From Olsenella_K sp051878835 (GTDB taxonomy: Bacteria; Actinomycetota; Coriobacteriia; Coriobacteriales; Atopobiaceae), in NCBI GenBank assembly GCA_051878835.1, contig JBJEKW010000027.1, positions 62,001 through 126,000 on the forward strand: DNA of 64,000 bases. Direction: 5' to 3'. How positions within the stretch are numbered: the first letter of the stretch is position 1; the number at the start of each line of letters is the position of its first letter. Below the pieces are notes generated by a model. That model was not told the origin of the DNA. It did no database searches and saw nothing but the letters and a program-made list of their open reading frames with translations. Shown piece after piece: positions 50,239 through 59,925 of this stretch. Position numbers and translations under genes: made by a program.

Positions 50239-52777
50239 CACCAAAGACCCGTTCGTACGTCCGAAGCCGATGTTCGGCACCTACGACCACCGCCGCCTGC
50301 GCGTGAAGGACCAGCACCTGGCCGCCGCCCTGGCTGGCAGGTCCTTCTTGCGCTTTGACGGCGCCATGGGGACGCAGCTGCAGGAGCGCGGCATGCAGGC
50401 AGGCGAGCTGCCCGAGCTCCTGTGCCTTTCGAACCCCGCCGAGATAGCGCAGATCCACGCCGCCTACGTGCAGGCGGGCGCCGAGGTCGTGACCACGAAC
50501 ACGTTCGGCGCCAACCGCGCCAAGCTGGCGACGGCGGGCGACGACGCCCCCACGGTGGACCAGGTGTTCCAGGCCGCCATCGCCTGCGCCAAGGCGGCGC
50601 ACCCGCGCTACGTGGCGGCCGACATCGGCCCCACCGGGTCGCTGCTGCAGCCCATGGGCACCCTGCCGTTCGAGACGGCCTACGACCTGTTCGCCGAGCA
50701 GGCCATAGCGGCCACGCGGGCGGGCGCCGACCTCTTCATCATCGAGACCATGGCCGACCTGGCCGAGATAAAGGCCGCCGTACTGGCGTGCAAGGAGAAC
50801 TCCGACCTGCCGATCTTTTGCACCATGACCTTTGGCGAGGACGGGCGCACCTTCCTGGGCACCACGCCCGAGGTGGCGGCGGTCACGCTGTCGGCCCTGG
50901 GCGCGGACGTGCTGGGCATCAACTGCTCGCTGGGCCCCGCGGACGTGGCGCCCCTGGTGGAGCGCATGTTGCCCTGGTCGCGCGTGCCGGTGATGGCCCA
51001 GGCCAACGCCGGCCTGCCCAGCGTGGTGGACGGCGTCACGGTGTACGACATCAAGGCGCCCGAGTTCGTGGACGCGGTCCAGGGCATGGTGGACGCCGGC
51101 GTGTCGGTGGTGGGCGGCTGCTGCGGCACCGCCCCCGACTACATCGCGGGCGAGAAGGACATGCTGGCCCGCAAGACTGGCCCCGCACCGCGCAAGGTGC
51201 GCGACGACTTCGTGGTGGCCAGCTCGCAGCAGCTGTGCGTGCTGCGCCCCGGCGACGTGGGCGTCATCGGCGAGCGCATAAACCCCACCGGAAAGAAAAA
51301 GATGAAGGAGGCTCTGCGCTCGGGCAACTACGACTACATCATGAGCCTGGCCATCGAGCAGACCCGCGCCGGCGCGCAGGTGCTCGACGTGAACGCCGGC
51401 CTGCCCGAGGTGGACGAGACCCAGGTCCTGCTGAAGATAATGGCCGACCTCCAGGGCGTCACCAGCCTACCCCTGCAGGTGGACTCCGCCGTGCCGCAGA
51501 CCATCGAGGCCGCGGTGCGCAGCTACCCCGGAAAGCCCATCATCAACTCAACCAACGGAAAGCAGGAGACCCTGGACGCCGTGGTGCCCATTGCCGCGCA
51601 CTACGGCTGCGCCCTCGTGGGACTGACCATAGACGAGGCCGGCATCCCCACCACCGCGCAGGGGCGCCTGGACATCGCCAGGAAGATAGTCCAGCGAACC
51701 GACGAGTGGGGTATCCCGCGCCAGGACGTCATCATCGACTGCCTGGCCATGGCCGCCTCGACCGACCAGCGCGCGCCGCGTGCCATCCTGGACGGCATCC
51801 GCCTGGTAAAGCAGGAGCTCCCCGGAGTGCGCACCGTGCTGGGCGTGTCGAACATCAGCTTTGGCCTGCCGTTCCGTCCCCTGGTGAACGCCACGTTCCT
51901 GGCGGCGGCCTTTTCGGCGGGTCTGGACCTGGCCATCATCAACCCCGCGCAGCAGCGCATGATGGACGTGGTGAACTCCTGGCGCGTGCTGTCCGGCGAG
52001 GACGAGAGCGCCCAGCGCTACGTGGCCGACTACGTCAACCGCTCTGACAAGGCACCCGCGGCCGCGGCAGGCGCGGCTGGCGCGCCGGCGCAGGGTGCGG
52101 CGACCTCCGCGACTGCCCCCGGCCCTGCCACCGACCAGCAGGCGGAGTCGTCCGACCCCGTCGAGCGCACGAAGCAGCTGGTGCTGGCCGGGCGCAAGGG
52201 CCCCATCCCCGACCTGGTGCAGACCATCGTGGCCGACCACGGCATCATGTTCTGCATCAACGACGTGCTGATTCCCGCGCTCGACGAGGTGGGCAGGCGC
52301 TTCGAGAAGGGCACGTTCTTCTTGCCCCAGCTGATGGCGTCGGCGGAGGCGGCGAAGGCCGGCTTCAACCGGCTGAAGGAGCTGAACGGCGACGCGGCCG
52401 ACGTGCCATCGAAGGGCAAGGTGGCCATCTGCACCGTGAAGGGCGACATCCACGACATCGGAAAGAACATCGTGAAGATGCTGCTGGAGAACTACGGCTA
52501 CGACGTCGTGGACCTGGGCCGCGACGTGGAGCCGCAGGTGGTCGTGGACGCCGTCGTGCGCGACCACATAAAGCTGGTGGGCCTCTCGGCGCTGATGACC
52601 GCCACGGTGCCGGCCATGTCCGACACCATCCAGCTGCTGCACGAGCAGGCGCCCTGGGCCAAGGTCATGGTGGGCGGCGCCGTGCTGAACCCCGAGTACG
52701 CCCAGATGGTGGGTGCCGACTTCTATGCGAAGGACGCCAACGAGTCCGCACGCATCGCGGGCGAGGTGCTGGGGTAG
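50231..52777 (+). CDS. metH: Cobalamin-dependent methionine synthase lacking the reactivation domain
   Basis: 848 residues from GTG 50231 (GGGAGG seven bases upstream). Domains: homocysteine-binding barrel with zinc motif GGCCGT (295-300), methyl-THF-binding pterin barrel (about 350-600; IGERINPTGKK and VLDVNAGLPEVDE), an Ala/Pro-rich linker, then cap and B12-binding domains with DIHDIG (739-744; His741 would ligate cobalt). The protein ends after the B12 domain; the missing activation function is encoded by the overlapping upstream gene. Together with metF it forms a folate- and B12-dependent methionine unit. Confidence 0.95.
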   Translation: MASTKDPFVRPKPMFGTYDHRRLRVKDQHLAAALAGRSFLRFDGAMGTQLQERGMQAGELPELLCLSNPAEIAQIHAAYVQAGAEVVTTNTFGANRAKLATAGDDAPTVDQVFQAAIACAKAAHPRYVAADIGPTGSLLQPMGTLPFETAYDLFAEQAIAATRAGADLFIIETMADLAEIKAAVLACKENSDLPIFCTMTFGEDGRTFLGTTPEVAAVTLSALGADVLGINCSLGPADVAPLVERMLPWSRVPVMAQANAGLPSVVDGVTVYDIKAPEFVDAVQGMVDAGVSVVGGCCGTAPDYIAGEKDMLARKTGPAPRKVRDDFVVASSQQLCVLRPGDVGVIGERINPTGKKKMKEALRSGNYDYIMSLAIEQTRAGAQVLDVNAGLPEVDETQVLLKIMADLQGVTSLPLQVDSAVPQTIEAAVRSYPGKPIINSTNGKQETLDAVVPIAAHYGCALVGLTIDEAGIPTTAQGRLDIARKIVQRTDEWGIPRQDVIIDCLAMAASTDQRAPRAILDGIRLVKQELPGVRTVLGVSNISFGLPFRPLVNATFLAAAFSAGLDLAIINPAQQRMMDVVNSWRVLSGEDESAQRYVADYVNRSDKAPAAAAGAAGAPAQGAATSATAPGPATDQQAESSDPVERTKQLVLAGRKGPIPDLVQTIVADHGIMFCINDVLIPALDEVGRRFEKGTFFLPQLMASAEAAKAGFNRLKELNGDAADVPSKGKVAICTVKGDIHDIGKNIVKMLLENYGYDVVDLGRDVEPQVVVDAVVRDHIKLVGLSALMTATVPAMSDTIQLLHEQAPWAKVMVGGAVLNPEYAQMVGADFYAKDANESARIAGEVLG

Positions 52778-52780
52778 GGC

Positions 52781-53794
52781 CTATCCCAGGTCCACGAGGT
52801 CGTGGTTGATGGGCGTGTGGAACAGCCGCTCCACGCGCACGGGGTCGCGCGTCTGCGCCAGGATCCACATCAGCTTGGTGTAGATGGACTCGAAGGTCAT
52901 GTCGTAGGCCTCGATGACGCCGCGGCGGTCGCGGATGTGCAGCCCCACCTGGTAGATGGCCATGTCGGATCCCTCGTGGGGCACCTGCGTGGTCACGACC
53001 ACGATCTTTCCGGCCTGCGTCCAGCGCTCGATGGCGCGGGCGAATGCGTCGTCGCCGGACTCGTCGGGATACATGGGGATGCCGCCCACGCCGAAGCTCT
53101 CCAGGATGATGGCGTCGAAGTCGTCTATGAGCTCGTCGAACACGTGCGGGCTCATGCCCGGCACCAGCTTCAGCGGAAAGATGCGCCCCTCCAGCGCATG
53201 CGAGAATATCGGCACGCTGGGCGCATCCCCCGTGGCTATGTAGCGCACCACGCGGCCGCCGCGCACGACCGCCAGGTCGGGGAAGTCGATGCTGGAGAAC
53301 GCGTTGTAGCTCTTTGACCTGGTCTTTCGGGCGCGGGTGCCGGCGATGACGTGGCCGTTGAAGACTATCATGACGCCGCGCGAGCCGGGGTCTGCCGCCA
53401 CGGCAAAGCTGTCTATGAGGTTTCGGGTGCCGTCGGTGGCCGTGCGCTCGATGGGCTGCTGGGCGCCCGTCAGCACCACGGGCTTGGCCAGGTACAGGCA
53501 CAGGTACGATAGCGCCGCCGCCGTGTAGGCCATGGTGTCAGTGCCGTGCATGACGACGAAGCCGTCGTAGTCGTCGTAGTTGTCCTGGATGGCCCTGGCT
53601 ATGCGCAGCCAGTGCTCGGGCCGCATGTTGCTGGAGTCGATGGAAAACAGGGGCAGCGTGGACACGTCGTAGCCGTCGCGCAGCTCGGGTACGTACGACA
53701 GGATGGCGTCTGCCTGCATGCCGGGCGCCAGCCCCTCGGCGCCTTCCACGGACGCGATGGTGCCGCCGGTCGAGATAAGCAAAATCCTCTTCAT
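52781..53794 (-). CDS. ansA: L-asparaginase, type I
   Basis: 337 residues, no signal peptide, so probably cytoplasmic. Active-site motifs STGGTIAS (8-15) and VVMHGTDTMAYTA, plus the distal TGAQQPIER. Converts asparagine to aspartate and ammonia. ATG 53794 (MKRILLI) follows GGAGG. Convergent with metH (three bases between stops) and divergent from pgi. Confidence 0.94.
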   Translation of the reverse strand: MKRILLISTGGTIASVEGAEGLAPGMQADAILSYVPELRDGYDVSTLPLFSIDSSNMRPEHWLRIARAIQDNYDDYDGFVVMHGTDTMAYTAAALSYLCLYLAKPVVLTGAQQPIERTATDGTRNLIDSFAVAADPGSRGVMIVFNGHVIAGTRARKTRSKSYNAFSSIDFPDLAVVRGGRVVRYIATGDAPSVPIFSHALEGRIFPLKLVPGMSPHVFDELIDDFDAIILESFGVGGIPMYPDESGDDAFARAIERWTQAGKIVVVTTQVPHEGSDMAIYQVGLHIRDRRGVIEAYDMTFESIYTKLMWILAQTRDPVRVERLFHTPINHDLVDLG

Positions 53795-53983
53795 GCCACG
53801 CCTCCGATGGTTTGGCTGTCTGTATGCTCCCTGTGGAATCCTTCTCACATCGTCGCAGCTGAGACACTGTGTTGCCTTCACGCCGACGGCTGTGTGGCCG
53901 TGTCGCTTCAGCTATGCCGTTGTACAATATGCGATAACTGCCCGCGATACATCGCGTGATTCCGCATCAGATGGAGGAACGAC

Positions 53984-55678
53984 ATGGAAAACATCCCGGC
54001 ACCCGTAGACGCCACCCAGACCAAGGCTTGGGCAAAGCTCCAGCAGCACCACGACGAGCTCGTGGCGAACAACTTCAGCCTGAAGCAGTGGTTCCAGGAG
54101 GACCCCGACCGCGTGTCGAAGTACTCCTTCGACGTGAACGACCTGCACTTTGACCTGTCCAAGAGCTACCTGGACGACGAGACCGTGGACGACCTGGTCG
54201 AGCTGGCCCAGGAGGTCGGCCTGGAGGACCGCCGCAAGGCCATGTTCTCCGGCGTGCACATCAACACCACCGAGGACCGCGCCGTGCTGCACACCGCACT
54301 GCGCCGCCCGAAGTCCGAGGAGGGCAAGCTCATCGTCGACGGCCAGGACTGCGTGAAGGACGTCCACGAGGTGCTGGACCGCATGTACGCCTTCGCCAAC
54401 CGCGTGCGCTCCGGCGAGTGGAAGGGCGTCACCGGCAAGAAGATCCAGAATGTCATGTCCATCGGCATCGGCGGCTCCGACCTGGGCCCGGTCATGGTGT
54501 ACGAGGCCCTGAAGCCCATGGCCGACGCCGGCATCAGCGTGCGCTACGTCTCGAACATCGACCCCAACGACATGGCCGAGAAGGTCAAGGGCCTGGACCC
54601 CGAGACCACGCTGATCATCATCGTGTCCAAGACCTTCACCACGCTGGAGACCATGACCAACGCGCGCGAGGCCAAGACCTGGCTGCTGGAGGGCCTGAAG
54701 GCCCAGGGCGCCATCGACGGCTCCGACGCCTCCGTGGCTGACGCCGTGAAGCACCACTTCGTGGCCGTCTCCACCAACCTCGAGCTGGTCGAGAAGTTCG
54801 GCATCGACCCGCAGAACGCCTTTGGCTTCTGGAGCTGGGTCGGTGGCCGCTACTCCGTCGACGCCGCCGTGGGCCTGTCGCTGATCATCGCCTTTGGCCC
54901 CGAGCGCTTCCAGCAGTTCCTGCAGGGCTTCCACGACCTGGACGAGTACTTCTGCAACACCCCGCTGCGCCAGAACGTCGTCGCGCTGATGGGCCTGCTA
55001 AACGTCTGGTACGTGAACTTCTTTGACGCCGAGAGCCACGCCGTGCTGCCCTACAACCAGTACCTGCACCGCTTCCCCGCGTACCTGCAGCAGCTGACCA
55101 TGGAGTCCAACGGCAAGTCCACGCGCTGGGACGGCACGCCCGTCACGACCAAGACCGGCGAGATCTTCTGGGGCGAGGCCGGCACCAACGGCCAGCACGC
55201 CTTCTACCAGCTGATCCACCAGGGCACGCGCCTGATCCCCGCCGACTTCATCGCCTTCGTGAACACCGCCAACCCGACGAAGGACGGCCAGCAGGACATC
55301 CACGAGCTGTTCCTGGGCAACTTCCTGGCCCAGACGAAGGCCCTGGCGTTCGGCAAGACCGCTGACGAGGTCCGCGCCGAGGGCACGGCCGAGTGGATGG
55401 TCCCCGCCCGCTGCTTCACCGGCAACCGCCCGACCACCAGTATCTTTGGCACCGAGCTGAACCCCCACACCCTGGGCGAGCTCATTGCCCTGTACGAGCA
55501 CATCACCTTCACCGAGGGCACCGTGTGGGGCATCGACTCCTTCGACCAGTGGGGCGTCGAGCTGGGCAAGCAGCTGGCAAAGCAGATCACGCCTGCCTTC
55601 CACGACGACAGCAAGCTGGACAGCCAGGATCCCTCCACGAAGGCCCTCATCGCCTTCTATCGCCAGAACCGCAAGTAA
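53984..55678 (+). CDS. pgi: Glucose-6-phosphate isomerase
   Basis: 564 residues. Interconverts glucose 6-phosphate and fructose 6-phosphate. Family motifs MSIGIGGSDLGPVM, SKTFTTLETMTNA, FWSWVGGRYSVDAAVGLS, GEAGTNGQHAFYQLIHQG and FDQWGVELGK are intact. ATG 53984 follows TGGAGG. A TACAAT box lies about 60 bases upstream (53925 region). Confidence 0.97.
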   Translation: MENIPAPVDATQTKAWAKLQQHHDELVANNFSLKQWFQEDPDRVSKYSFDVNDLHFDLSKSYLDDETVDDLVELAQEVGLEDRRKAMFSGVHINTTEDRAVLHTALRRPKSEEGKLIVDGQDCVKDVHEVLDRMYAFANRVRSGEWKGVTGKKIQNVMSIGIGGSDLGPVMVYEALKPMADAGISVRYVSNIDPNDMAEKVKGLDPETTLIIIVSKTFTTLETMTNAREAKTWLLEGLKAQGAIDGSDASVADAVKHHFVAVSTNLELVEKFGIDPQNAFGFWSWVGGRYSVDAAVGLSLIIAFGPERFQQFLQGFHDLDEYFCNTPLRQNVVALMGLLNVWYVNFFDAESHAVLPYNQYLHRFPAYLQQLTMESNGKSTRWDGTPVTTKTGEIFWGEAGTNGQHAFYQLIHQGTRLIPADFIAFVNTANPTKDGQQDIHELFLGNFLAQTKALAFGKTADEVRAEGTAEWMVPARCFTGNRPTTSIFGTELNPHTLGELIALYEHITFTEGTVWGIDSFDQWGVELGKQLAKQITPAFHDDSKLDSQDPSTKALIAFYRQNRK

Positions 55679-55735
55679 CCAGCGGTTCGTTCGGCTGCCA
55701 AGGTCATGCGACCATGGCACCGCAGCCACAAAACT

Positions 55736-55771
55736 CGCTCCGACTGGCATCAGCCAGCCGGGGCGTTTTTC
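55736..55771. terminator. Bidirectional terminator between pgi and the radical SAM gene
   Basis: CGCTCCGACTGGC-ATCA-GCCAGCCGGGGCG stem; TTTTT on the plus side and GAGTTTT on the minus side. Confidence 0.82.
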
Positions 55772-55775
55772 TAAC

Positions 55776-56660
55776 TTAGCAGTTGCCCACGCGAACGCGG
55801 TCCAGGTATTGTCGGGCCACGTCGGCCAGCTGGTAGACCGTCTGCACGGGCGTGGGGCCGCAATCCGTCATGTGCCAGCGCGGGAAGAACCTGGTCACGT
55901 GCAGCGTTATAGGGTCGCCCTGCACGGGCAGGCCGGCCAGCCACTGGGCGATGCGCCGCATCTCCTGGGGAGTGTCGTTCATGCCGGGCACGATCAGCGT
56001 CGTGACCTCCAGGTGGCAGCTGGGCTCTGCGGCCAGCGTGCGGATGGTCTTTTGCACGCACTCCAGGCTGCCGGCGCACATGCGGTAGAACTCGTCGCTG
56101 AAGCCCTTCAGGTCGATGTTCGCCGCGTCCACCAGGCCCCTCAGCTGGTCGATGACCCAGGGCTCGGCGCAGCCGTTCGACACCAGCACGTTCTTCAGCC
56201 CGGCGTCGTGCGCCAGCTGCGAGCAGTCGCGCACGTACTCCCAGCCCACCAGCGGCTCGTTGTACGTGTAGGCCAGGCCCACCATGTCGTGGTCCTGCTG
56301 GTGCAGCTGCCGTGCCAGGTCCACCAGCTGCCGGGGCGACATGCTGCGCGTGCGGGCGTGCTCGCGGTCGCACTGCGAGATGGTCCAGTTCTGGCAGAAG
56401 GGACAGCGCAGGTTGCACCCGTAGCTGCCCACGCTGAGCACCGTGGTGTCGGGCAGGTAGTCTGCCAGGGGCTTCTTTTCGATGGGGTCCTGTGCGATCG
56501 AGGTCAGAAGGCCGTAGTTCTGGCAGGTGACCCGGCCGTCGCGGCAGGTGCGGGCACGGCAGAACCCCACCTGGCCCTCGCCCAGCCTGCACTCGTGCGG
56601 GCACACCCTGCAGCGAACGGTGCCCGCCGCCTCGTCAGCCGCACTTCTTGCACCGCTCAA
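55776..56660 (-). CDS. AmmeMemoRadiSam system radical SAM enzyme
   Basis: 294 residues. Radical SAM cluster motif CNLRCPFC (Cys82, 86, 89) preceded by an N-terminal Cys block (CRVCPHECRLGEGQVGFC) and followed by TYNEPLVGWEYV and DIDLKG-like ANIDLKGFSDEF. This is the pyruvate-formate-lyase-activator-like member found with AMMECR1 and MEMO proteins; the chemistry is not known to me. TTG 56660 overlaps the upstream stop (TTGA), with GGTGAGG before it, so the two genes are coupled. Confidence 0.92.
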   Translation of the reverse strand: MSGARSAADEAAGTVRCRVCPHECRLGEGQVGFCRARTCRDGRVTCQNYGLLTSIAQDPIEKKPLADYLPDTTVLSVGSYGCNLRCPFCQNWTISQCDREHARTRSMSPRQLVDLARQLHQQDHDMVGLAYTYNEPLVGWEYVRDCSQLAHDAGLKNVLVSNGCAEPWVIDQLRGLVDAANIDLKGFSDEFYRMCAGSLECVQKTIRTLAAEPSCHLEVTTLIVPGMNDTPQEMRRIAQWLAGLPVQGDPITLHVTRFFPRWHMTDCGPTPVQTVYQLADVARQYLDRVRVGNC

Positions 56661-58054
56661 TGGTGCCTCACCACCTGGAAGCGCTGCAGCTGCACGTCGT
56701 CCTCGTCAGGGTCGATGCCGCCCTTGCGCGCGGCAATGCGCACCTGCTCGGAGGGGGTGTCGACGCCGTCCAGGTCGGGCAGCAGAAGGCCGCGCCTTCC
56801 GTCGGAAGTGCTGACGATGACGCCGTAGCGCCTGGGGTCCAGCTGCTGCTGGCTCTGGATGGGCTCGGGCTTGCCCAGCACGTCCACGCTGTACACGAGC
56901 TCGTCCAGCTCGTCGGCGTGCACGGGCATGAAGCGCGGGTCGTGGCAGCCGGCGCTGACGGCGTTGTTGCAGATCTCCTGCGCCAGGCTGTCCTGCGTCG
57001 GCGCTATGGTGCCGATGCAGCCGCGCAGCTCGCCGTTCTCCTTCAGGCTGACGAAGCATCCCGCGCGCGTAGAGTAGAGCTCCTGGGGCAGGTCCTTGGG
57101 CACCTGCAGGCGATGGTGCGTGCGCACGTAGGTCTCCAGCGCGTTGCGCGCCAGCCCTACCAGCGGGTCCTCGTGCGCCTTCAGCTGCTCCATGCGCTGG
57201 TGATGCCACTCCTGGTACTTCTGCAAGAAGCGCCTACTGTCGTCGGGACCCGTGCCCGTGGGCGTGAAGGCGGCCACGCCGTAGCCCACGCCGAACGGCC
57301 CCTCGTGCGACAAAAGCTCGCACTTCACGGGCACGCCGTCCAGGGCACCCGCCATGATCTGGAAGCTCCTGAGGCCGCACTCGGCTGCGCGGTCGGCAAA
57401 GCCGCGGTCCATGGTCAGAAGGCCCAGGAAGTCGCCGGTCGTAAAGATGCGGCAGATCTCCTGGTCGAACTTCGGACCGTCGGGCGCGTAGCCGTAGGGG
57501 CCGCTGGAGGTCAGCTTGTGCGAGAGGTCGCCGGACGCCACGTACACCACGCGACGGTCCAGCTGGTTTGCGACCTTCTGCACGGCCATGCCCAGGCGGT
57601 AGTGGTCGGCGGGGGACAGGCCCGAAAGGCCAATGCGCACCAGCTTGAAGTCGCGGTAGTACTTCTGGATGAAGTGCAACGGGATCATGGTGGCGTGATC
57701 CAGCGTGGCGTCGCGCTCGTAGTCGGTGCCCGCCGCCAGCCCCTCGCGCTCGCAGGTCTGCGCCAGAAGGCCGGTGAACTCCTGGTCGTACGTGGCCTCG
57801 TAGCGGGCCTGCGGCGCTCCGAACTGCGCGAACGAGCCCGACGCGTGCGTGCCCGGCGAGATGTGGTTGTAGTCGCGGTACATGACCGAGTGTGGCGTCG
57901 AGACCACTATGGTCTGGGGCGCCAGCTTCGCTATGCGCCGGCCGACCTCCTCGTATGCGTCAATGGTCTTTTGGATGCCGCTTTGACGACCCTGGCCCAC
58001 GGCGGGGATTATCAGTGGCGGATGCGGAACCGCAAATGCGGCGACTATGCCCAT
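56657..58054 (-). CDS. AmmeMemoRadiSam protein: extradiol-dioxygenase-like (MEMO/LigB) domain fused to AMMECR1
   Basis: 465 residues. Residues 1-265 resemble class III extradiol dioxygenase/MEMO proteins (AVPHPPLIIP, VVSTPHSV, VVYVASGDLSHKL). Residues about 285-465 are an AMMECR1 domain with the RGCIGTIAP signature and a following HDPRFMPVHADELDELVYSVDVLG block. ATG 58054 (MGIVAAFAVPHPP) follows GGGAGG. Fusing two components in one chain, next to the third, supports a joint complex; substrate unknown. Confidence 0.92.
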   Translation of the reverse strand: MGIVAAFAVPHPPLIIPAVGQGRQSGIQKTIDAYEEVGRRIAKLAPQTIVVSTPHSVMYRDYNHISPGTHASGSFAQFGAPQARYEATYDQEFTGLLAQTCEREGLAAGTDYERDATLDHATMIPLHFIQKYYRDFKLVRIGLSGLSPADHYRLGMAVQKVANQLDRRVVYVASGDLSHKLTSSGPYGYAPDGPKFDQEICRIFTTGDFLGLLTMDRGFADRAAECGLRSFQIMAGALDGVPVKCELLSHEGPFGVGYGVAAFTPTGTGPDDSRRFLQKYQEWHHQRMEQLKAHEDPLVGLARNALETYVRTHHRLQVPKDLPQELYSTRAGCFVSLKENGELRGCIGTIAPTQDSLAQEICNNAVSAGCHDPRFMPVHADELDELVYSVDVLGKPEPIQSQQQLDPRRYGVIVSTSDGRRGLLLPDLDGVDTPSEQVRIAARKGGIDPDEDDVQLQRFQVVRHH

Positions 58055-58232
58055 GATGCCTCCCTTTGCGCGCGCCACCCGGCGCACGCCTGGCATGGTG
58101 ACTCATGGGCCTTTGTACCCAACTGTGGGGATATGCCTCAAAGGTATGTGCCGCGAGTGGCGGTGCGTCCGCCCGAGTGGCGAGGCGTCAGCGGCGGGAA
58201 GTCCGTCGGCTCCGCACGGCGACGCGGGCAGG

Positions 58233-59012
58233 CTAGCGCCTTGCCGCCTCGACGAAGGCATTCCATAGGCCAAAGTCGGAGTCCAGCGTCTGCCACGTGT
58301 ACTCGGGGTGCCACTGCACGCCCAGGCAGAACCTGGCCGAGGGGACCTCTATGGCCTCGGGCACGCCGTCCGTGGCCTTGCCCACCAGCCTCACGCCCTT
58401 GCCCAGCCGGTCCACGCAGCAGTGGTGGCTGGAGTTCACCTGGATGAGATCCTTCTGGCCCACGCAGCGCCACAGGAGCGAGTCCCTCTGCACGCGCACG
58501 GGGTGGGCGGGGTCGTTCAGGATCATCTCGTGCCGCCAGTGCATGCACCCCTCTTGCAGGGGATACTTAGACACGTCCATGCACAGCGTGCCGCCCAGCG
58601 CCACGTTGAGCACCTGGGCGCCGCGGCAGGTCACGAACAGCGGCTTGTCAGCCTGCAGGGTCTTTAGCACCAGGGGGAACTCGAAGTCGTCGCGCTGCTG
58701 GCACAGCATGTGCGGGTCGTAAGGACGCTGGTCGCCCCAGCGCTTGGGGTCCACGTCGTGCCCGCCGGGCAGCGCAATGCCGTCGCACAGGTCGACGCAG
58801 CGCTGGATGTCGTCGGGGTCCTTCAGAAGGGGCAGCTGCACGGGCATGCCGCCCGCCGCCAGGATGGCGTCGATGAAGTAGCTGGCGTTGGACTCGGAGG
58901 GAGCCAGGTGCTCGGGGATGTGGGGGTTCGTGGGCTCTTGGTTCCATCGCGGAGCCACCCCTATGAGGGGCCGGCCTCCCAGTGCCCTGGCGTACGACTC
59001 CAAGTCCCTCAT
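58233..59012 (-). CDS. Class I glutamine amidotransferase-like hydrolase (peptidase C26, PuuD type)
   Basis: 259 residues. Nucleophile Cys129 in FVTCRGAQVLNVALGG and His-Glu in GVQWHPEYTW; PGGHDVDP is the family oxyanion-strand motif. Related enzymes hydrolyse gamma-glutamyl compounds such as gamma-glutamyl-GABA. ATG 59012; AGAGGTAG upstream. No putrescine genes nearby, so the substrate is open. Confidence 0.9.
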   Translation of the reverse strand: MRDLESYARALGGRPLIGVAPRWNQEPTNPHIPEHLAPSESNASYFIDAILAAGGMPVQLPLLKDPDDIQRCVDLCDGIALPGGHDVDPKRWGDQRPYDPHMLCQQRDDFEFPLVLKTLQADKPLFVTCRGAQVLNVALGGTLCMDVSKYPLQEGCMHWRHEMILNDPAHPVRVQRDSLLWRCVGQKDLIQVNSSHHCCVDRLGKGVRLVGKATDGVPEAIEVPSARFCLGVQWHPEYTWQTLDSDFGLWNAFVEAARR

Positions 59013-59146
59013 GCGATCGCTACCTCTCGTGTGCCGCTTCCTGAACGCTTTGTTCTTCTTGCCATACTATCGCATGCGGCGATAGCGGCCGGGCGGGATG
59101 ATGTGACCCGGAACCGTCTGCCAGCTTCGTCTGCGACCGCCATCAG

Positions 59147-59782
59147 CTAGTGGCGATTCAGCTTTGCGGCCACGCGCTCGGCCCACGAGGGAGGCTCGTG
59201 GCGGTGCAGCAGGTCCACGACCACGTTGAACGCCGTGGCGCCCATGGGCTTGCGGGCAAACAGCGCCGCGTGGCCGCCCTGGAAGGTGGCGACGCAGTTG
59301 TTCTCGTCGTGACGCACATGCTTCAGCTGGCTCAGCGGCAGGGCCTGGATCTGGCCGTCGTGCATCTGCACCACGATGTGGGACGCGGTGGCGTACGTGT
59401 TGATGAGGTCGTCGGGACCCATCTGCGCGGCGGGGTAGCCGTGCTTGTCCAGCCAGTGGGCCTTCATGGTCAGGTAGCGCCGGGCGGCGGCCAGCACGCC
59501 CACGGTCACGAAGATCAGGACCACCGCCAGCGGCGTGAAGTCCCGGCTGGCCATCATCAGCACCACGATTAGCAGCGAGAGGCCACCCGCCACCAGGTTG
59601 AAGTAGGCCGTGCTGTTCTCGGGGCCAATGAGCTTGGCCATCTCCAGCTGCAGGCTGGGCGACAGCTGGAACTCCACGCGCGCCAGGATCTTTCCGTACT
59701 GGTCCTCTATGCGCTGGAGCTCCTGCTTGCGCGCCTTGCTGAGGGTGGGGGCCTTCTGGGCGTCCGATGCCTTCTGTGCCAT
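59147..59782 (-). CDS. Membrane protein of unknown function
   Basis: 211 residues. A basic N-terminal helix (LSKARKQELQRIEDQYGKI), two adjacent membrane spans (about 64-100; GGLSLLIVVLMM and LAVVLIFVTVGVLAAA), then a soluble domain with IVVQMHDGQIQALPLSQLKHV that resembles a PH-like or YcxB-like fold. Family not recognised. ATG 59782; preceded by the adenine deaminase terminator. Confidence 0.72.
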   Translation of the reverse strand: MAQKASDAQKAPTLSKARKQELQRIEDQYGKILARVEFQLSPSLQLEMAKLIGPENSTAYFNLVAGGLSLLIVVLMMASRDFTPLAVVLIFVTVGVLAAARRYLTMKAHWLDKHGYPAAQMGPDDLINTYATASHIVVQMHDGQIQALPLSQLKHVRHDENNCVATFQGGHAALFARKPMGATAFNVVVDLLHRHEPPSWAERVAAKLNRH

Positions 59783-59802
59783 GGGTGGGGTCTTCCGTTC
59801 TC

Positions 59803-59833
59803 GCAGAAAAGGCCGCCCCCGCGATGGGGCGGC
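59803..59833 (-). terminator. Terminator of the adenine deaminase gene
   Basis: Minus strand: AAGGCCGCCCC, loop, GGGGCGGCC, then TTTTC. Confidence 0.85.
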
Positions 59834-59925
59834 CTTCGAAATAGCCGCTACGAACAGCTACTTTACTATGAGAAGGGCAGGCGCGCCACGAGAAGGGCGC
59901 ACGCGGCTGGCGCCGCGGGGGCGCG

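Noticed and set aside
53795..53983. Riboswitch or gene between ansA and pgi
   Set aside because: Only a TACAAT box and ordinary divergent promoter DNA are visible.
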